From JBFLVQ01 sp040758525 (GTDB taxonomy: Bacteria; Acidobacteriota; Blastocatellia; Chloracidobacteriales; JADJPF01), in NCBI GenBank assembly GCA_040758525.1, contig JBFLVQ010000186.1, positions 1-13,952 of the forward strand: DNA of 13,952 nt, given 5' to 3'. The stretch's first letter is position 1. Every line of letters starts with the position of its first letter. Shown piece after piece: positions 6,517-13,767 of the stretch. Position numbers and translations under genes: made by a program. The notes below the pieces were generated by a model. The model did no database searches, had not been told where the DNA came from, and saw only the letters and a program-made list of their open reading frames with translations.

Positions 6517-6610
6517 CAGACGGGCGATACCTGTATTCGCAAGCAAGGGTTAGTCTATATCGCCTGAGCTTAGGCACTCTGGTACTGCTTCCAGAGATCG
6601 CCTACGTCTG
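6517..6610 (+). ncRNA. Candidate cis-regulatory RNA element closed by a 12-bp helix
   Basis: CAGACG+GGCGAT (6517-6528) is complementary to ATCGCC (6597-6602) plus CGTCTG (6605-6610), giving 12 base pairs interrupted only by a TA bulge. Inside lies a perfect hairpin, CTCTGG (6577-6582) with CCAGAG (6591-6596) and an 8-base loop, abutting the closing helix. A second ATCGCC (6559-6564, TATCGCC from 6558) can pair instead with GGCGATA (6523-6529), a competing 7-bp helix. The element ends 44 bases before the receptor ATG, so switching between folds could control the ribosome site or transcription. I do not recognise a known riboswitch core (no cobalamin, SAM, TPP or c-di-GMP signature). Confidence 0.45.
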
Positions 6611-6654
6611 AAACCGGCAACCTTTTTTCTCGTAAGAGAGGAGGAAAAAGCAAA

Positions 6655-9600
6655 ATGGCGAAGAGGATAAAACCAGTCATTTGGGGAGTAGGTATGCTGA
6701 TCCTCTACCTATTCATCACAAATATGACGGTAAATGCACAAACTATTTATGGTTCGATCAGCGGAACAGTACGTGATGAGTCCGGAGCAGTAATAGCCGG
6801 TGCTCAAGTCACGATAAGAAATATTGAGACAGGTCTGGTTCGCGAGACAATAGCCAATGATGCTGGGTACTACCGGGTTGCTTCGCTTTCTTCGGGGCAA
6901 TATTCGGTTCGTATCTCTGCACCTAACTTTGAATCTATTGTACGTGAACCGATTGCTGTAAGCGTGGCTGTCGATGCTGCTATCGACGTTGCGCTAAAAC
7001 CAGGCAATGCTGAAGAGGTGGTGACGGTAACCGGAGAAGCACCACTCATTGAACCCAGCCAAAGCCAATTGAACAAAGGTGTTGACCAGCGCCGTATTTT
7101 AGAGCTGCCGGGGCTACGCTCTTTGAATGGATTAGCGCTTTTGCAGCCAGGTTCAGTGCCAAACAACAATAACAGACCGGGTTCAGGATTCTCAATTAAT
7201 GGTGGCCGTACCCGTTCTAACAACTTTACCATTGATGGGGCAAACAATAACGACCAGTCCCTTTCCATTCCCAGGCAGAATCTGCCTCCCGAAGCCCTGC
7301 AGGAGTTCCGTATTGTGACAAATAACTTTGCTGGAGAGTATGGTCGTAACTCTGGCGCCTATATCAACGTTATTACCCGTTCGGGCAGTAACGATTTTCA
7401 TGGGATATTTAGATTCACTGCCAATGGTAATAGTTTTGATGGCTTGAGTACCGCACAGGAGCGTACTTTCGAAGCTGCGCGCAAGGCGGGGTTTTCCAAA
7501 CAAGAGTCACTACGTCGTGCTCGCAGCGTGGTAGTAGAGAGTCTCGCGGCATTCAGCGGGGGTGGACCAATAAAGAAGGATCATACCTTCTTCTTTGTTA
7601 GCTACGATATCGATCGTTTACGTAGCACCACCAGTGCTGCTACGAGAATCGCCATCTCCCCACAAGGTATTGCTAATCTTACCGCTAATGCTAACAGATT
7701 TGCTCCTGGAGCATTAGATTTCTTGACCAAGACCTTCCCCACGGCCAATGATCCCACACCACGTGGTCAGATTGATGTTAGGCTTTCAGGAGGTCTGGTA
7801 ATTCCTGTTCCACTACAGCAGTTCAATCGTGCATTAGGTGAGACATTAGCATTTGGAACAAATTTCTCTCGTTTTCTCTCCAGAATAGATACCAAGCTTT
7901 CTGGTAGTGATAATCTCTCAGTCCGGTATTTGATAAATGATAGTACCAATCCTGGTACACCTTCATCAATTCCCGGACAGGAGGTTGGTCAGGTACAGCG
8001 TGATCAAAGCATCACAATAAACGAGGTGCACGTTTTCAGTTCCAGTCTGATCAATGATTTTCGCTTTACCTATTCGCGAAGATCGATCGATTTCCCAGAA
8101 AATCTGCCACCCTCGTTCAACATTACTGGATTTAGCAACGTAGGAAATGGTAATTTCCCACAATTCCGTACCGATAACGTCTATGAGTATACCGACAATA
8201 TCTCCTATTCTCTTGGACGGCATGCGTTTAAGACCGGTGTTAACATTCTACGCTATCAGTTAAACTCGTTCTTTGCGCCTAATCTACGGGGTTCGGTTAG
8301 CTATCCATCACTGACCGCCTTCTTGACGGATCAGAATGCTACTTTCTCGCAATTTGCTGGTGATGGATTAGTGCCATCACGCACCACCGAGTTAAGCACA
8401 TTCTTCCAAGATACCTTCCGTGCATATCCAAGTCTCACTCTCAATTTGGCTTTCCGTTATGAATATACTGGCGCGCCATTTGGATATTTCTCCAATGCCA
8501 AACCGGATATTAATAACGTTGCGCCACGTTTTGGATTTGCCTGGAATCCTCGTGCCGACAATGGATTCCTAGAGAAGTTACTAGGTACAAACCGTACCGT
8601 TATACGCGGTGGTTATGCGATCTCTTATGATCAGGTCTTCCAGAATATCCTGCTCAATGTTGCTCGCAATTTCCCTCGTGGAGTAAATATTGCGCTGGGC
8701 GGTATCAGTGGGCAGAGAATCTTTGACACGGCTAATCGTCCTGCTCCCCCATCGCCACAAGACTTTGTCAATTTGGGGGGCAATCCTAACCTGCTGCCAA
8801 TACGGCTCTATTCGCCCAATAAGCGGATTGGTCAGCCTTATGCGCAGCAATTCTCTCTCGGTATTGAGCGAGAATTCCTTAACGATTATGTCTTTAAGGT
8901 CTACTATGTCGGCACACGTGGCCTGAGTTTAGTAAGAGAGGTGGAGCGCAATATAGGCTTTACTGCTGCAGCAGTTAATGCCAATCCATCGGTCTATGCT
9001 GATATCCTTCCAGGACTGCAACCGATACGCAATGCTCAGGGAGTGATTACTTCCTTCCGTGTAGATCCTACTCGCGGTTCTACCCTGGTCGGTGATGGTT
9101 TAGCACAGTCAATTTTCCACTCCTTACAATTGACTGCCTCCAAGCGTTTCAACAATGGCTTGCAGTTTGAAGTCAACTATACCTACAGCTCGTTTATTAA
9201 TGACAGTGATGACATTCTAGGCGGGCAGACCAATAACACACTACCGGCGGTGCCATTCAATTTCAAATTGGAACGCGCCCGTTCCGGTTTTGACCAACCA
9301 CAACGTTTAATTGTCAACTACCTTTATGAGTTTCCACAGATCAATAAAGGTAATGGCGTAATTGGACGTGCTCTCAGTGGCTTCCAGCTTTCTGGTGTCA
9401 CTACTGTGGCTGATGGCACACCATTCACGATCTTAAATGGCAGCAATGCGCTAGGTATCTTACCAGGCCAGATTGGTACTGTAGAAGGTTCACAGCGTGT
9501 GTCGCTCGATCCCACTGGTCTACCTGGATCACCCACGTCTTCGCGGGTGCCAAATCCATTCTTTGTCTTCAATCAAGCTAACTCAGGGATAATTGGAACT

Positions 9601-9855
9601 GCTGGTCGCAATACCGAGCGTACTGGCGGGACAGTGAATTTCGATATGGCATTAGCGAAAGCTACCCGGGTCTATGGTGAAAGCCATGTGATCCAATTCC
9701 GTTGGGAAGTTTTCAATGTCTTCGGTCGTCGAAACTTTACTGCTATCCCAGCTAATACTGTGACTGCTGATACTGACCTGACACGTTTTCTTAACTTAGG
9801 TCAGACCGATGTCGCAGGACGCACTATGATCTTTAGCTTACGATACAGTTTCTAA
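6655..9855 (+). CDS. TonB-dependent receptor, Oar-like, with N-terminal carboxypeptidase regulatory-like domain
   Basis: This 1,066-residue outer-membrane protein begins with a signal peptide (residues 1-28, hydrophobic core 'VGMLILYLFI', cleavage likely after VNA). A carboxypeptidase-regulatory-like beta-sandwich follows at about 32-115 ('GSISGTVRDESGAVIAGAQV', 'NDAGYYRVASLSSGQYSV'). A plug domain lies at about 120-250 ('FSINGGRTRSNNFTIDGANN', 'GEYGRNSGAYINVITRSGSN'). The rest is a long 22-strand-type barrel rich in aromatic strand ends, finishing in '...MIFSLRYSF', the C-terminal aromatic signature for barrel assembly. Length is normal for the acidobacterial family. Such receptors import large substrates, often glycans, or act in surface functions; the substrate is unknown and no SusD-like partner is near. 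AGGAGG lies 10 bases before the ATG. The gene is monocistronic, with a long structured leader and a strong terminator. Confidence 0.93.
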   Translation: MAKRIKPVIWGVGMLILYLFITNMTVNAQTIYGSISGTVRDESGAVIAGAQVTIRNIETGLVRETIANDAGYYRVASLSSGQYSVRISAPNFESIVREPIAVSVAVDAAIDVALKPGNAEEVVTVTGEAPLIEPSQSQLNKGVDQRRILELPGLRSLNGLALLQPGSVPNNNNRPGSGFSINGGRTRSNNFTIDGANNNDQSLSIPRQNLPPEALQEFRIVTNNFAGEYGRNSGAYINVITRSGSNDFHGIFRFTANGNSFDGLSTAQERTFEAARKAGFSKQESLRRARSVVVESLAAFSGGGPIKKDHTFFFVSYDIDRLRSTTSAATRIAISPQGIANLTANANRFAPGALDFLTKTFPTANDPTPRGQIDVRLSGGLVIPVPLQQFNRALGETLAFGTNFSRFLSRIDTKLSGSDNLSVRYLINDSTNPGTPSSIPGQEVGQVQRDQSITINEVHVFSSSLINDFRFTYSRRSIDFPENLPPSFNITGFSNVGNGNFPQFRTDNVYEYTDNISYSLGRHAFKTGVNILRYQLNSFFAPNLRGSVSYPSLTAFLTDQNATFSQFAGDGLVPSRTTELSTFFQDTFRAYPSLTLNLAFRYEYTGAPFGYFSNAKPDINNVAPRFGFAWNPRADNGFLEKLLGTNRTVIRGGYAISYDQVFQNILLNVARNFPRGVNIALGGISGQRIFDTANRPAPPSPQDFVNLGGNPNLLPIRLYSPNKRIGQPYAQQFSLGIEREFLNDYVFKVYYVGTRGLSLVREVERNIGFTAAAVNANPSVYADILPGLQPIRNAQGVITSFRVDPTRGSTLVGDGLAQSIFHSLQLTASKRFNNGLQFEVNYTYSSFINDSDDILGGQTNNTLPAVPFNFKLERARSGFDQPQRLIVNYLYEFPQINKGNGVIGRALSGFQLSGVTTVADGTPFTILNGSNALGILPGQIGTVEGSQRVSLDPTGLPGSPTSSRVPNPFFVFNQANSGIIGTAGRNTERTGGTVNFDMALAKATRVYGESHVIQFRWEVFNVFGRRNFTAIPANTVTADTDLTRFLNLGQTDVAGRTMIFSLRYSF

Positions 9856-9903
9856 AGCAAATTTATGAGACTGTGATCTGTTAGCAAAGATAGACTATTA
9901 AAT

Positions 9904-9946
9904 ACTGAGGAGACCAAAGCCACCTTCTGGTCTCCTCAGTGTTTTT
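9904..9946 (+). terminator. Strong intrinsic terminator of the receptor gene
   Basis: ACTGAGGAGACCA (9904-9916) and TGGTCTCCTCAGT (9928-9940) form a perfect 13-bp stem with an 11-base loop, followed by GTTTTT. It lies 48 bases after the receptor stop and just before the convergent aminotransferase stop. On the minus strand only ATTTAAT follows the hairpin, so it works best for the rightward gene but may help both. Confidence 0.92.
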
Positions 9947-9959
9947 AATCTTTAGGCTT

Positions 9960-11108
9960 TTACGAGAGTGCTTGCACGATACGTTGGGCTGCTTCTGTGA
10001 GCATATCGTCTTCACGGGCAAAACAGAAGCGCATATACTGCTCACCTACAGGCGCATCCGAGAAGGCATTACCCGGTACACCTGCCACCTGGCCTCTGTC
10101 TATCAGGAATTGGTTAAGTTCTTCAGCATTAGCAAAACCTGCTGGAATACCTGCCCACATATAAAAAGTGGAGCGTGAATCATAGATCTCGAAACCGACT
10201 TGTGCTAATGCACGCGCAAGAATACCTCGCTTGACTACATAAGCGCGGCGTAGCTTCTCGTAGTAGTGATCATCACTGAGCAGTACACGCGCAAGTGCGT
10301 GTTGTAATGGTGTAGGAGTACAGACATAGTAGATATTGCCAATATTATGTAACGCGCCAACCAATGCACCATCACCATAGACATAACCTAGTCGCCATCC
10401 AGAGATTGCCCAAGCCTTTGAGAATGAGTTGCAAGTGATAGTACGTGAGCGCATATCAGGAAACGAACCGATCGAGATATGATCACCGCCGCCAAGTACA
10501 AAATGCTCGTAGACTTCATCTGCTATACAGAGCAGATTGAACTCTTGGCAGCACTCGGCGATCGCACTCAGTTCTGCGCGTGTAAAGACCTTGCCAGTTG
10601 GATTGGTAGGTGTACAGACAATGATCGCCTTAAGTGGTTGCTCGCTACGTGTTAGCGCAGTGCGACAACGTGCCCGCAGTTCATCAACATCTAGCTGCAG
10701 ATTAGCGCCATGTAAGGGAATAATCTCAGCATGGCCACCACAGGTATCAAGAATCTTTTTATGATAAGGATAGTAAGGTTCAAAGAGGATCGCCGTAGCA
10801 TCGCGCAGATAGGTATGAGCAACTGCTACTAGCGCTCCAGTTGCGCCCGGCGTAATCAACACTTCGTAAGGCTTACGCTCAGGATCGACTTCAATACGGT
10901 TAAAACGAGCAATCTTCTCTGCGATTGCCCGGCGCAGGGGCGGCACTCCTTCGAAGAACGAGTAGTGATTTAGCCCTTCATGGATCACTTCATTAAGTGC
11001 TGCAGCAAGTGTCGGATCGAGTGCTACTTCAGACTGTCCTTGCACGAGATTACCACTGGGCGGAATCAGCCGCGCGATCATACGGATATCAGGTTTCGAT
11101 TTTTGCAT
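9960..11108 (-). CDS. Pyridoxal-phosphate aminotransferase, class I/II (fold type I)
   Basis: This 382-residue protein is a fold-type I aminotransferase of the aspartate/aromatic aminotransferase group. Visible landmarks are 'GLNHYSFFEGVPPLRRAIA' near 45-63, 'TPGATGAL' near 86-93, NPTGK at 169-173, 'ADEVYEH' at 196-202 with the PLP-contacting Asp, and the Schiff-base Lys231 in 'SFSKAWAISGWRLGY', whose Arg239 also contacts the cofactor phosphate. A late 'MRFCFA' supplies the usual carboxylate-binding arginine. It transfers amino groups between an amino acid and a 2-oxo acid in the cytoplasm; substrate specificity cannot be read here. I chose the ATG at 11106-11108 because GAGG lies 9 bases upstream. 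A GTG at 11144 would add 12 residues but lacks a ribosome site and lies inside an inverted repeat. The NTF2-like gene lies 117 bases upstream on the same strand. Confidence 0.93.
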   Translation of the reverse strand: MQKSKPDIRMIARLIPPSGNLVQGQSEVALDPTLAAALNEVIHEGLNHYSFFEGVPPLRRAIAEKIARFNRIEVDPERKPYEVLITPGATGALVAVAHTYLRDATAILFEPYYPYHKKILDTCGGHAEIIPLHGANLQLDVDELRARCRTALTRSEQPLKAIIVCTPTNPTGKVFTRAELSAIAECCQEFNLLCIADEVYEHFVLGGGDHISIGSFPDMRSRTITCNSFSKAWAISGWRLGYVYGDGALVGALHNIGNIYYVCTPTPLQHALARVLLSDDHYYEKLRRAYVVKRGILARALAQVGFEIYDSRSTFYMWAGIPAGFANAEELNQFLIDRGQVAGVPGNAFSDAPVGEQYMRFCFAREDDMLTEAAQRIVQALS

Positions 11109-11128
11109 CGCGCCAGACCTCACATGGG

Positions 11129-11166
11129 AATTCGCCCGGTTCACAGACGGGCAGGAAGGGCGAATT
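11129..11166 (-). repeat. 9-bp inverted repeat in the aminotransferase leader
   Basis: AATTCGCCC (11129-11137) and GGGCGAATT (11158-11166) are perfectly complementary, 20 bases apart. An inner GCCCG (11134-11138) can instead pair with CGGGC (11148-11152), so two folds compete. It lies between the NTF2-like gene and the aminotransferase start, with no T run in the leftward direction. A leader hairpin or an operator is possible. Confidence 0.4.
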
Positions 11167-11225
11167 ATAGTGGAGCTGTACGCGATTTACAACTACTGCT
11201 GCACCAATGGACAGCGTCACTATTT

Positions 11226-11636
11226 TTAGTGTGCACGCGAGAAGTGTTCGTGCACAATAGTCCAGCGGCCGTTACGGCGCTCAAAAATATGTGTAGCGCG
11301 GCCAGTGATAATATCCTCTTGAGCATCCACAAGTGGCGCCGTCTTCCAGTAGAAGGTTGCTAGCACCGCTTCTCCATTGGCGAGCATCTGAATCTCTAGA
11401 TCGCTAATCTGGTAGTAAATACTTTCGCTCTTGGCAAGGTAGTATTCAAAGGTATCACGTAGCGCATCAAGGCCACGATAACGGTCATTATGAGTGCTAG
11501 AGAAACCGTTAATATCCTCACTAAAATAGCTGAGCATCCTGTCCAGATCAGCAGTGTTGAATGCCGCTACAGTGGCATTCTCTATCTGCTCTATTTGCGA
11601 CCTGATATCTGGGTTGGTGATGGCTGGCTGGCTCAT
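11226..11636 (-). CDS. NTF2/SnoaL-like small protein (DUF4440-like)
   Basis: This 136-residue protein has the cone-shaped NTF2-like pattern: an N-terminal helix pair ('IEQIENATVAAFNTADLDRMLSYFSED'-type, about 15-41), 'RYRGLDALRDTFEYYL' near 52-67, then alternating strands ending in 'GRATHIFERRNGRWTIVHEHFS' (about 112-133). This last stretch is the usual 'R.T.vferrdg.WkivheHfS' ending of the SnoaL/DUF4440 group. No signal peptide is present, so it is cytoplasmic. Members are enzymes, binding proteins or partners in complexes, and the ligand here is unknown. AGGAGG lies 5 bases upstream of the ATG, supporting the start. It is read in the same direction as the aminotransferase 117 bases downstream and may share its transcript. 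Confidence 0.85.
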   Translation of the reverse strand: MSQPAITNPDIRSQIEQIENATVAAFNTADLDRMLSYFSEDINGFSSTHNDRYRGLDALRDTFEYYLAKSESIYYQISDLEIQMLANGEAVLATFYWKTAPLVDAQEDIITGRATHIFERRNGRWTIVHEHFSRAH

Positions 11637-11740
11637 AGCTCCCTCCTCGTTTAGAGCATATTCTGGTTAATTGTAGTAACAGATCTGCTCGCTTACCGGT
11701 GTTCTTTTTAATGCAATCCCGTCCGGCGAATCTATCTTAC

Positions 11741-11766
11741 TGCTACAGCAATTTGCTATAGCAATT
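11741..11766. promoter_or_regulatory. Tandem 13-base repeat with embedded 12-bp palindrome, operator candidate
   Basis: TGCTACAGCAATT (11741-11753) is followed at once by TGCTATAGCAATT (11754-11766), a direct repeat with one mismatch. The perfect palindrome TTGCTATAGCAA spans 11753-11764. The pair sits directly upstream of the extended -10 promoter, at the -35 region and above, where two regulator dimers could bind side by side. Confidence 0.5.
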
Positions 11767-11796
11767 GCAGTACCAGCCTAATCTCTGTGATACAAT
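11765..11796 (+). promoter_or_regulatory. Extended -10 promoter of the 11850-13710 operon
   Basis: TG-A-TACAAT (11788-11796) is an extended -10 box matching TATAAT at 5 of 6 positions. A TTGCAG at 11765-11770 resembles a -35 box but lies 20 bases away, which is too far for good spacing. The promoter therefore probably depends on the extended -10 element or an activator at the adjacent tandem repeat. Transcription would start near 11803, giving a leader of about 47 bases. Confidence 0.5.
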
Positions 11797-11849
11797 GCCG
11801 GCAGAGTAAATTCAGCCTGTATCCATCAAAAACGGGACGGTGAAGAACA

Positions 11850-12293
11850 ATGTTAGGACAGGCGCAGCCGTTACTGCTTGCGCCGGCACGGCGACTGCAC
11901 GAGCTTGGCTATCGCAGAAAGTGGATAGTGGGCGATGAGCTTTGGTATGAACGTAAGCGCCAGCCCGGTGTTTATCAGATCGAATATATCTTTAGTACTA
12001 GTGCCACCAGTTATCTATTTGTGCGCCGTTATAATAAGACGCTACGCGTAAATAGTAATGATGAGCGCTTGATTCATCTACCACGTAGCGAGGATGCCCT
12101 AGAATGGTTTGAACAGCAGCAATGGATCGATTTCTATTCTTTACGCACAGATGCCGATGCCACTTACGAATTCACTTTCTATTTTCACCGGCGCGCTGCA
12201 TTTAAAACCTTCCATGAGTCTAATGAACGCCTTGTCGCTGTATCTGCGATGATGGCCGCCTACGAGCTGATGATGGAAATAATCTCCAGTTAG
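11850..12293 (+). CDS. Conserved-looking hypothetical protein, first gene of decarboxylase operon
   Basis: I do not recognise this 147-residue protein. It has no signal peptide or membrane segment, so it is probably cytoplasmic. The N-terminus (MLGQAQPLLLAPARRLHEL) is mildly hydrophobic and basic. The middle is strand-like and rich in aromatic residues ('DELWYERKRQPGVYQIEYIF', 'SYLFVRRYNKTLRV'), then 'YEFTFYFHRRAAFKTF', and the end is a helix ('AVSAMMAAYELMMEIIS'). No cysteine is present. GGTGA lies about 7 bases before the ATG. Only 10 bases separate its stop from the start of the PLP decarboxylase, so the two are co-transcribed and may work together, for example as a regulatory or binding partner; this is an inference from context only. 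Confidence 0.75.
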   Translation: MLGQAQPLLLAPARRLHELGYRRKWIVGDELWYERKRQPGVYQIEYIFSTSATSYLFVRRYNKTLRVNSNDERLIHLPRSEDALEWFEQQQWIDFYSLRTDADATYEFTFYFHRRAAFKTFHESNERLVAVSAMMAAYELMMEIISS

Positions 12294-12303
12294 CGAGGAT
12301 TAG

Positions 12304-13710
12304 ATGCATAACCTACTCAAATCGGATTTAGATCATCTCAGGGATATTCTGGAAAGTGCGCTACAACTAGCGCACCGCTATCTACAAACATTACCTGAGC
12401 GTGCTGTTTCCTTAGCTCCTTACTCATTACCTATATTAGATATTGCTCAAGCAGGAAATGGTACAGAAAAAGCGCTGGCAATATTTCTTCAGCGATACTT
12501 TCCTGGATTGACCGCTAGTAGCGGACCTAGATCATTTGGCTATGTTGTTGGCGGCGCTACTCCTGCTGCTATTATTGGTGACTGGCTCACCAGTGCATTC
12601 GATCAAGACAATGGAGAAGGGATCACCATTCATCTTGAAGACGAAGCGGTTAACTTGATGCGTCAGTTATTTGGCTTATCCAATAGACATTTTGGTGCTT
12701 TTGTTTCTGGCGCAACGATCTCCAATTTTGTTGGGTTAGCAATTGCAAGACAATGGATTGCCCATCAGCAAGGTGTTGATATTGCCAAAGAAGGTCTATA
12801 TCGCTTTCCACCCATTAAAGTGTTTAGTGGCAAACCGCACGCAAGTATCTACAAAGCTCTCTCTATGCTTGGCATGGGACGAGATAGTGTAATAGAAGTT
12901 GCTTGCCTACCTAATAGCGAAGCTATTAATCTCGCTGAGTTGAAGCAACAACTGGAAAAGCTCTCAGCAATGCCTGCTATTATCGTAGCAAATGCTGGCA
13001 CTGTGAATACTACTTCGTTTGACGATTTTGTTGCTATTAATGAGTTAAAAAGAGAATACAACTGCTGGCTTCATGTCGATGCCGCGTTTGGGATGTTTAC
13101 AGCCTGCTCACCACAGTTATCCCATCTTGTGCAAGGTGTAGATGAAGCAGACTCGATTGCCATTGATGCACATAAATGGTTGAATGTTCCCTATGATTCT
13201 GCCATTCAGTTTACCAAGCATCCACAATTACAACGACAAGTTTTCCAGAATACCAATGCTGCTTATTTAGGTGAGCTAACCGGTATGATTGACTATATGA
13301 ATCATACTCCGGAGACCTCAAGAAGATTACGAGCCTTGACGATATGGTTTACACTAATGGCTTATGGAAGGGATGGCTACCGAGAGATTGTGGAAAGATG
13401 CTGTGCAATGGCACAGCTATTATCTAGCAAGATTGCCGAATCGAAACTTTTTCGATTGTTGACACCTACCAATCTTAATGTCGTCTGTTTTACATTTTCA
13501 GATCCAGTTGAACGGATCACAACAGCCCGGGTTAATCACTATCTTTCACGTCTCACTGAGGATGGCAAGGTATTTTTAACACCGACCATATACCAGGGAG
13601 TGCCTGGTATAAGAGCTGCGCTCTGTAATTGGCGAACAACGGCAATTGATATTGAGATCGCCTGGGAAGCAATAACAAGATGTGCTCAAGCAGATTGTCA
13701 AGATGACTAA
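12304..13710 (+). CDS. Group II pyridoxal-dependent decarboxylase (DDC/GAD family)
   Basis: This 468-residue protein matches the aromatic-amino-acid/glutamate decarboxylase family (fold type I). Landmarks are 'RSFGYVVGGATPAAIIGDW' (76-94), 'FGAFVSGATISNFVGLAIAR' (130-149), His179 in 'GKPHASIYKAL' (the residue that stacks on the cofactor ring), 'NAGTVNTTSFDD' (230-241), 'HVDAAFG' (257-263) with the Asp that pairs with the pyridine nitrogen, and the Schiff-base Lys291 in 'IDAHKWLN'. It would decarboxylate an amino acid to an amine in the cytoplasm; the substrate cannot be decided. GAGGA lies just before the ATG. All key residues are present, with no truncation. It is the second gene of an operon with the 147-residue unknown, and its sequence appears somewhat richer in A/T than that of its partner. 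Confidence 0.92.
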   Translation: MHNLLKSDLDHLRDILESALQLAHRYLQTLPERAVSLAPYSLPILDIAQAGNGTEKALAIFLQRYFPGLTASSGPRSFGYVVGGATPAAIIGDWLTSAFDQDNGEGITIHLEDEAVNLMRQLFGLSNRHFGAFVSGATISNFVGLAIARQWIAHQQGVDIAKEGLYRFPPIKVFSGKPHASIYKALSMLGMGRDSVIEVACLPNSEAINLAELKQQLEKLSAMPAIIVANAGTVNTTSFDDFVAINELKREYNCWLHVDAAFGMFTACSPQLSHLVQGVDEADSIAIDAHKWLNVPYDSAIQFTKHPQLQRQVFQNTNAAYLGELTGMIDYMNHTPETSRRLRALTIWFTLMAYGRDGYREIVERCCAMAQLLSSKIAESKLFRLLTPTNLNVVCFTFSDPVERITTARVNHYLSRLTEDGKVFLTPTIYQGVPGIRAALCNWRTTAIDIEIAWEAITRCAQADCQDD

Positions 13711-13767
13711 TGCCTGCCTACATTCTTGAAATGGAATGATAACTTTTGTCTGTGTTTGGAGGATATT

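Larger units (their letters stand above)
6093..6654 (+). other. Long gene-free leader of the TonB-dependent receptor, rich in inverted repeats
   Basis: No protein-like frame is seen between the oxidoreductase promoter and the receptor start. The stretch instead holds at least five inverted repeats: 6196-6219 (9-bp stem), 6245-6259 (AT-rich, followed by a T run), 6413-6433 (9-bp stem with an extra half-copy at 6358-6366), 6442-6466 (8-bp stem) and 6517-6610 (12-bp long-range helix). A TTGACT at 6265-6270 resembles a -35 box, but I find no -10 box at the right distance, so the receptor promoter is not fixed. The final 45 bases contain the AGGAGG ribosome site. Confidence 0.6.

Noticed and set aside
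6596..6625. Resemblance of CTGAAACCGGCAACC to the SAM-I riboswitch core (GATGAAACCCGGCAACC-like)
   Set aside because: The rest of the SAM-I architecture is missing, and only about 30 bases remain before the start codon, too few for the remaining helices.
6093..6654. Cobalamin riboswitch, often found before TonB-dependent receptors
   Set aside because: I found no GGGAA / GCCACTG-type B12 core in the leader.
6870..7503. Open frames of 132 and 103 codons on the minus strand
   Set aside because: Both are antisense shadows of the receptor plug-domain coding sequence.
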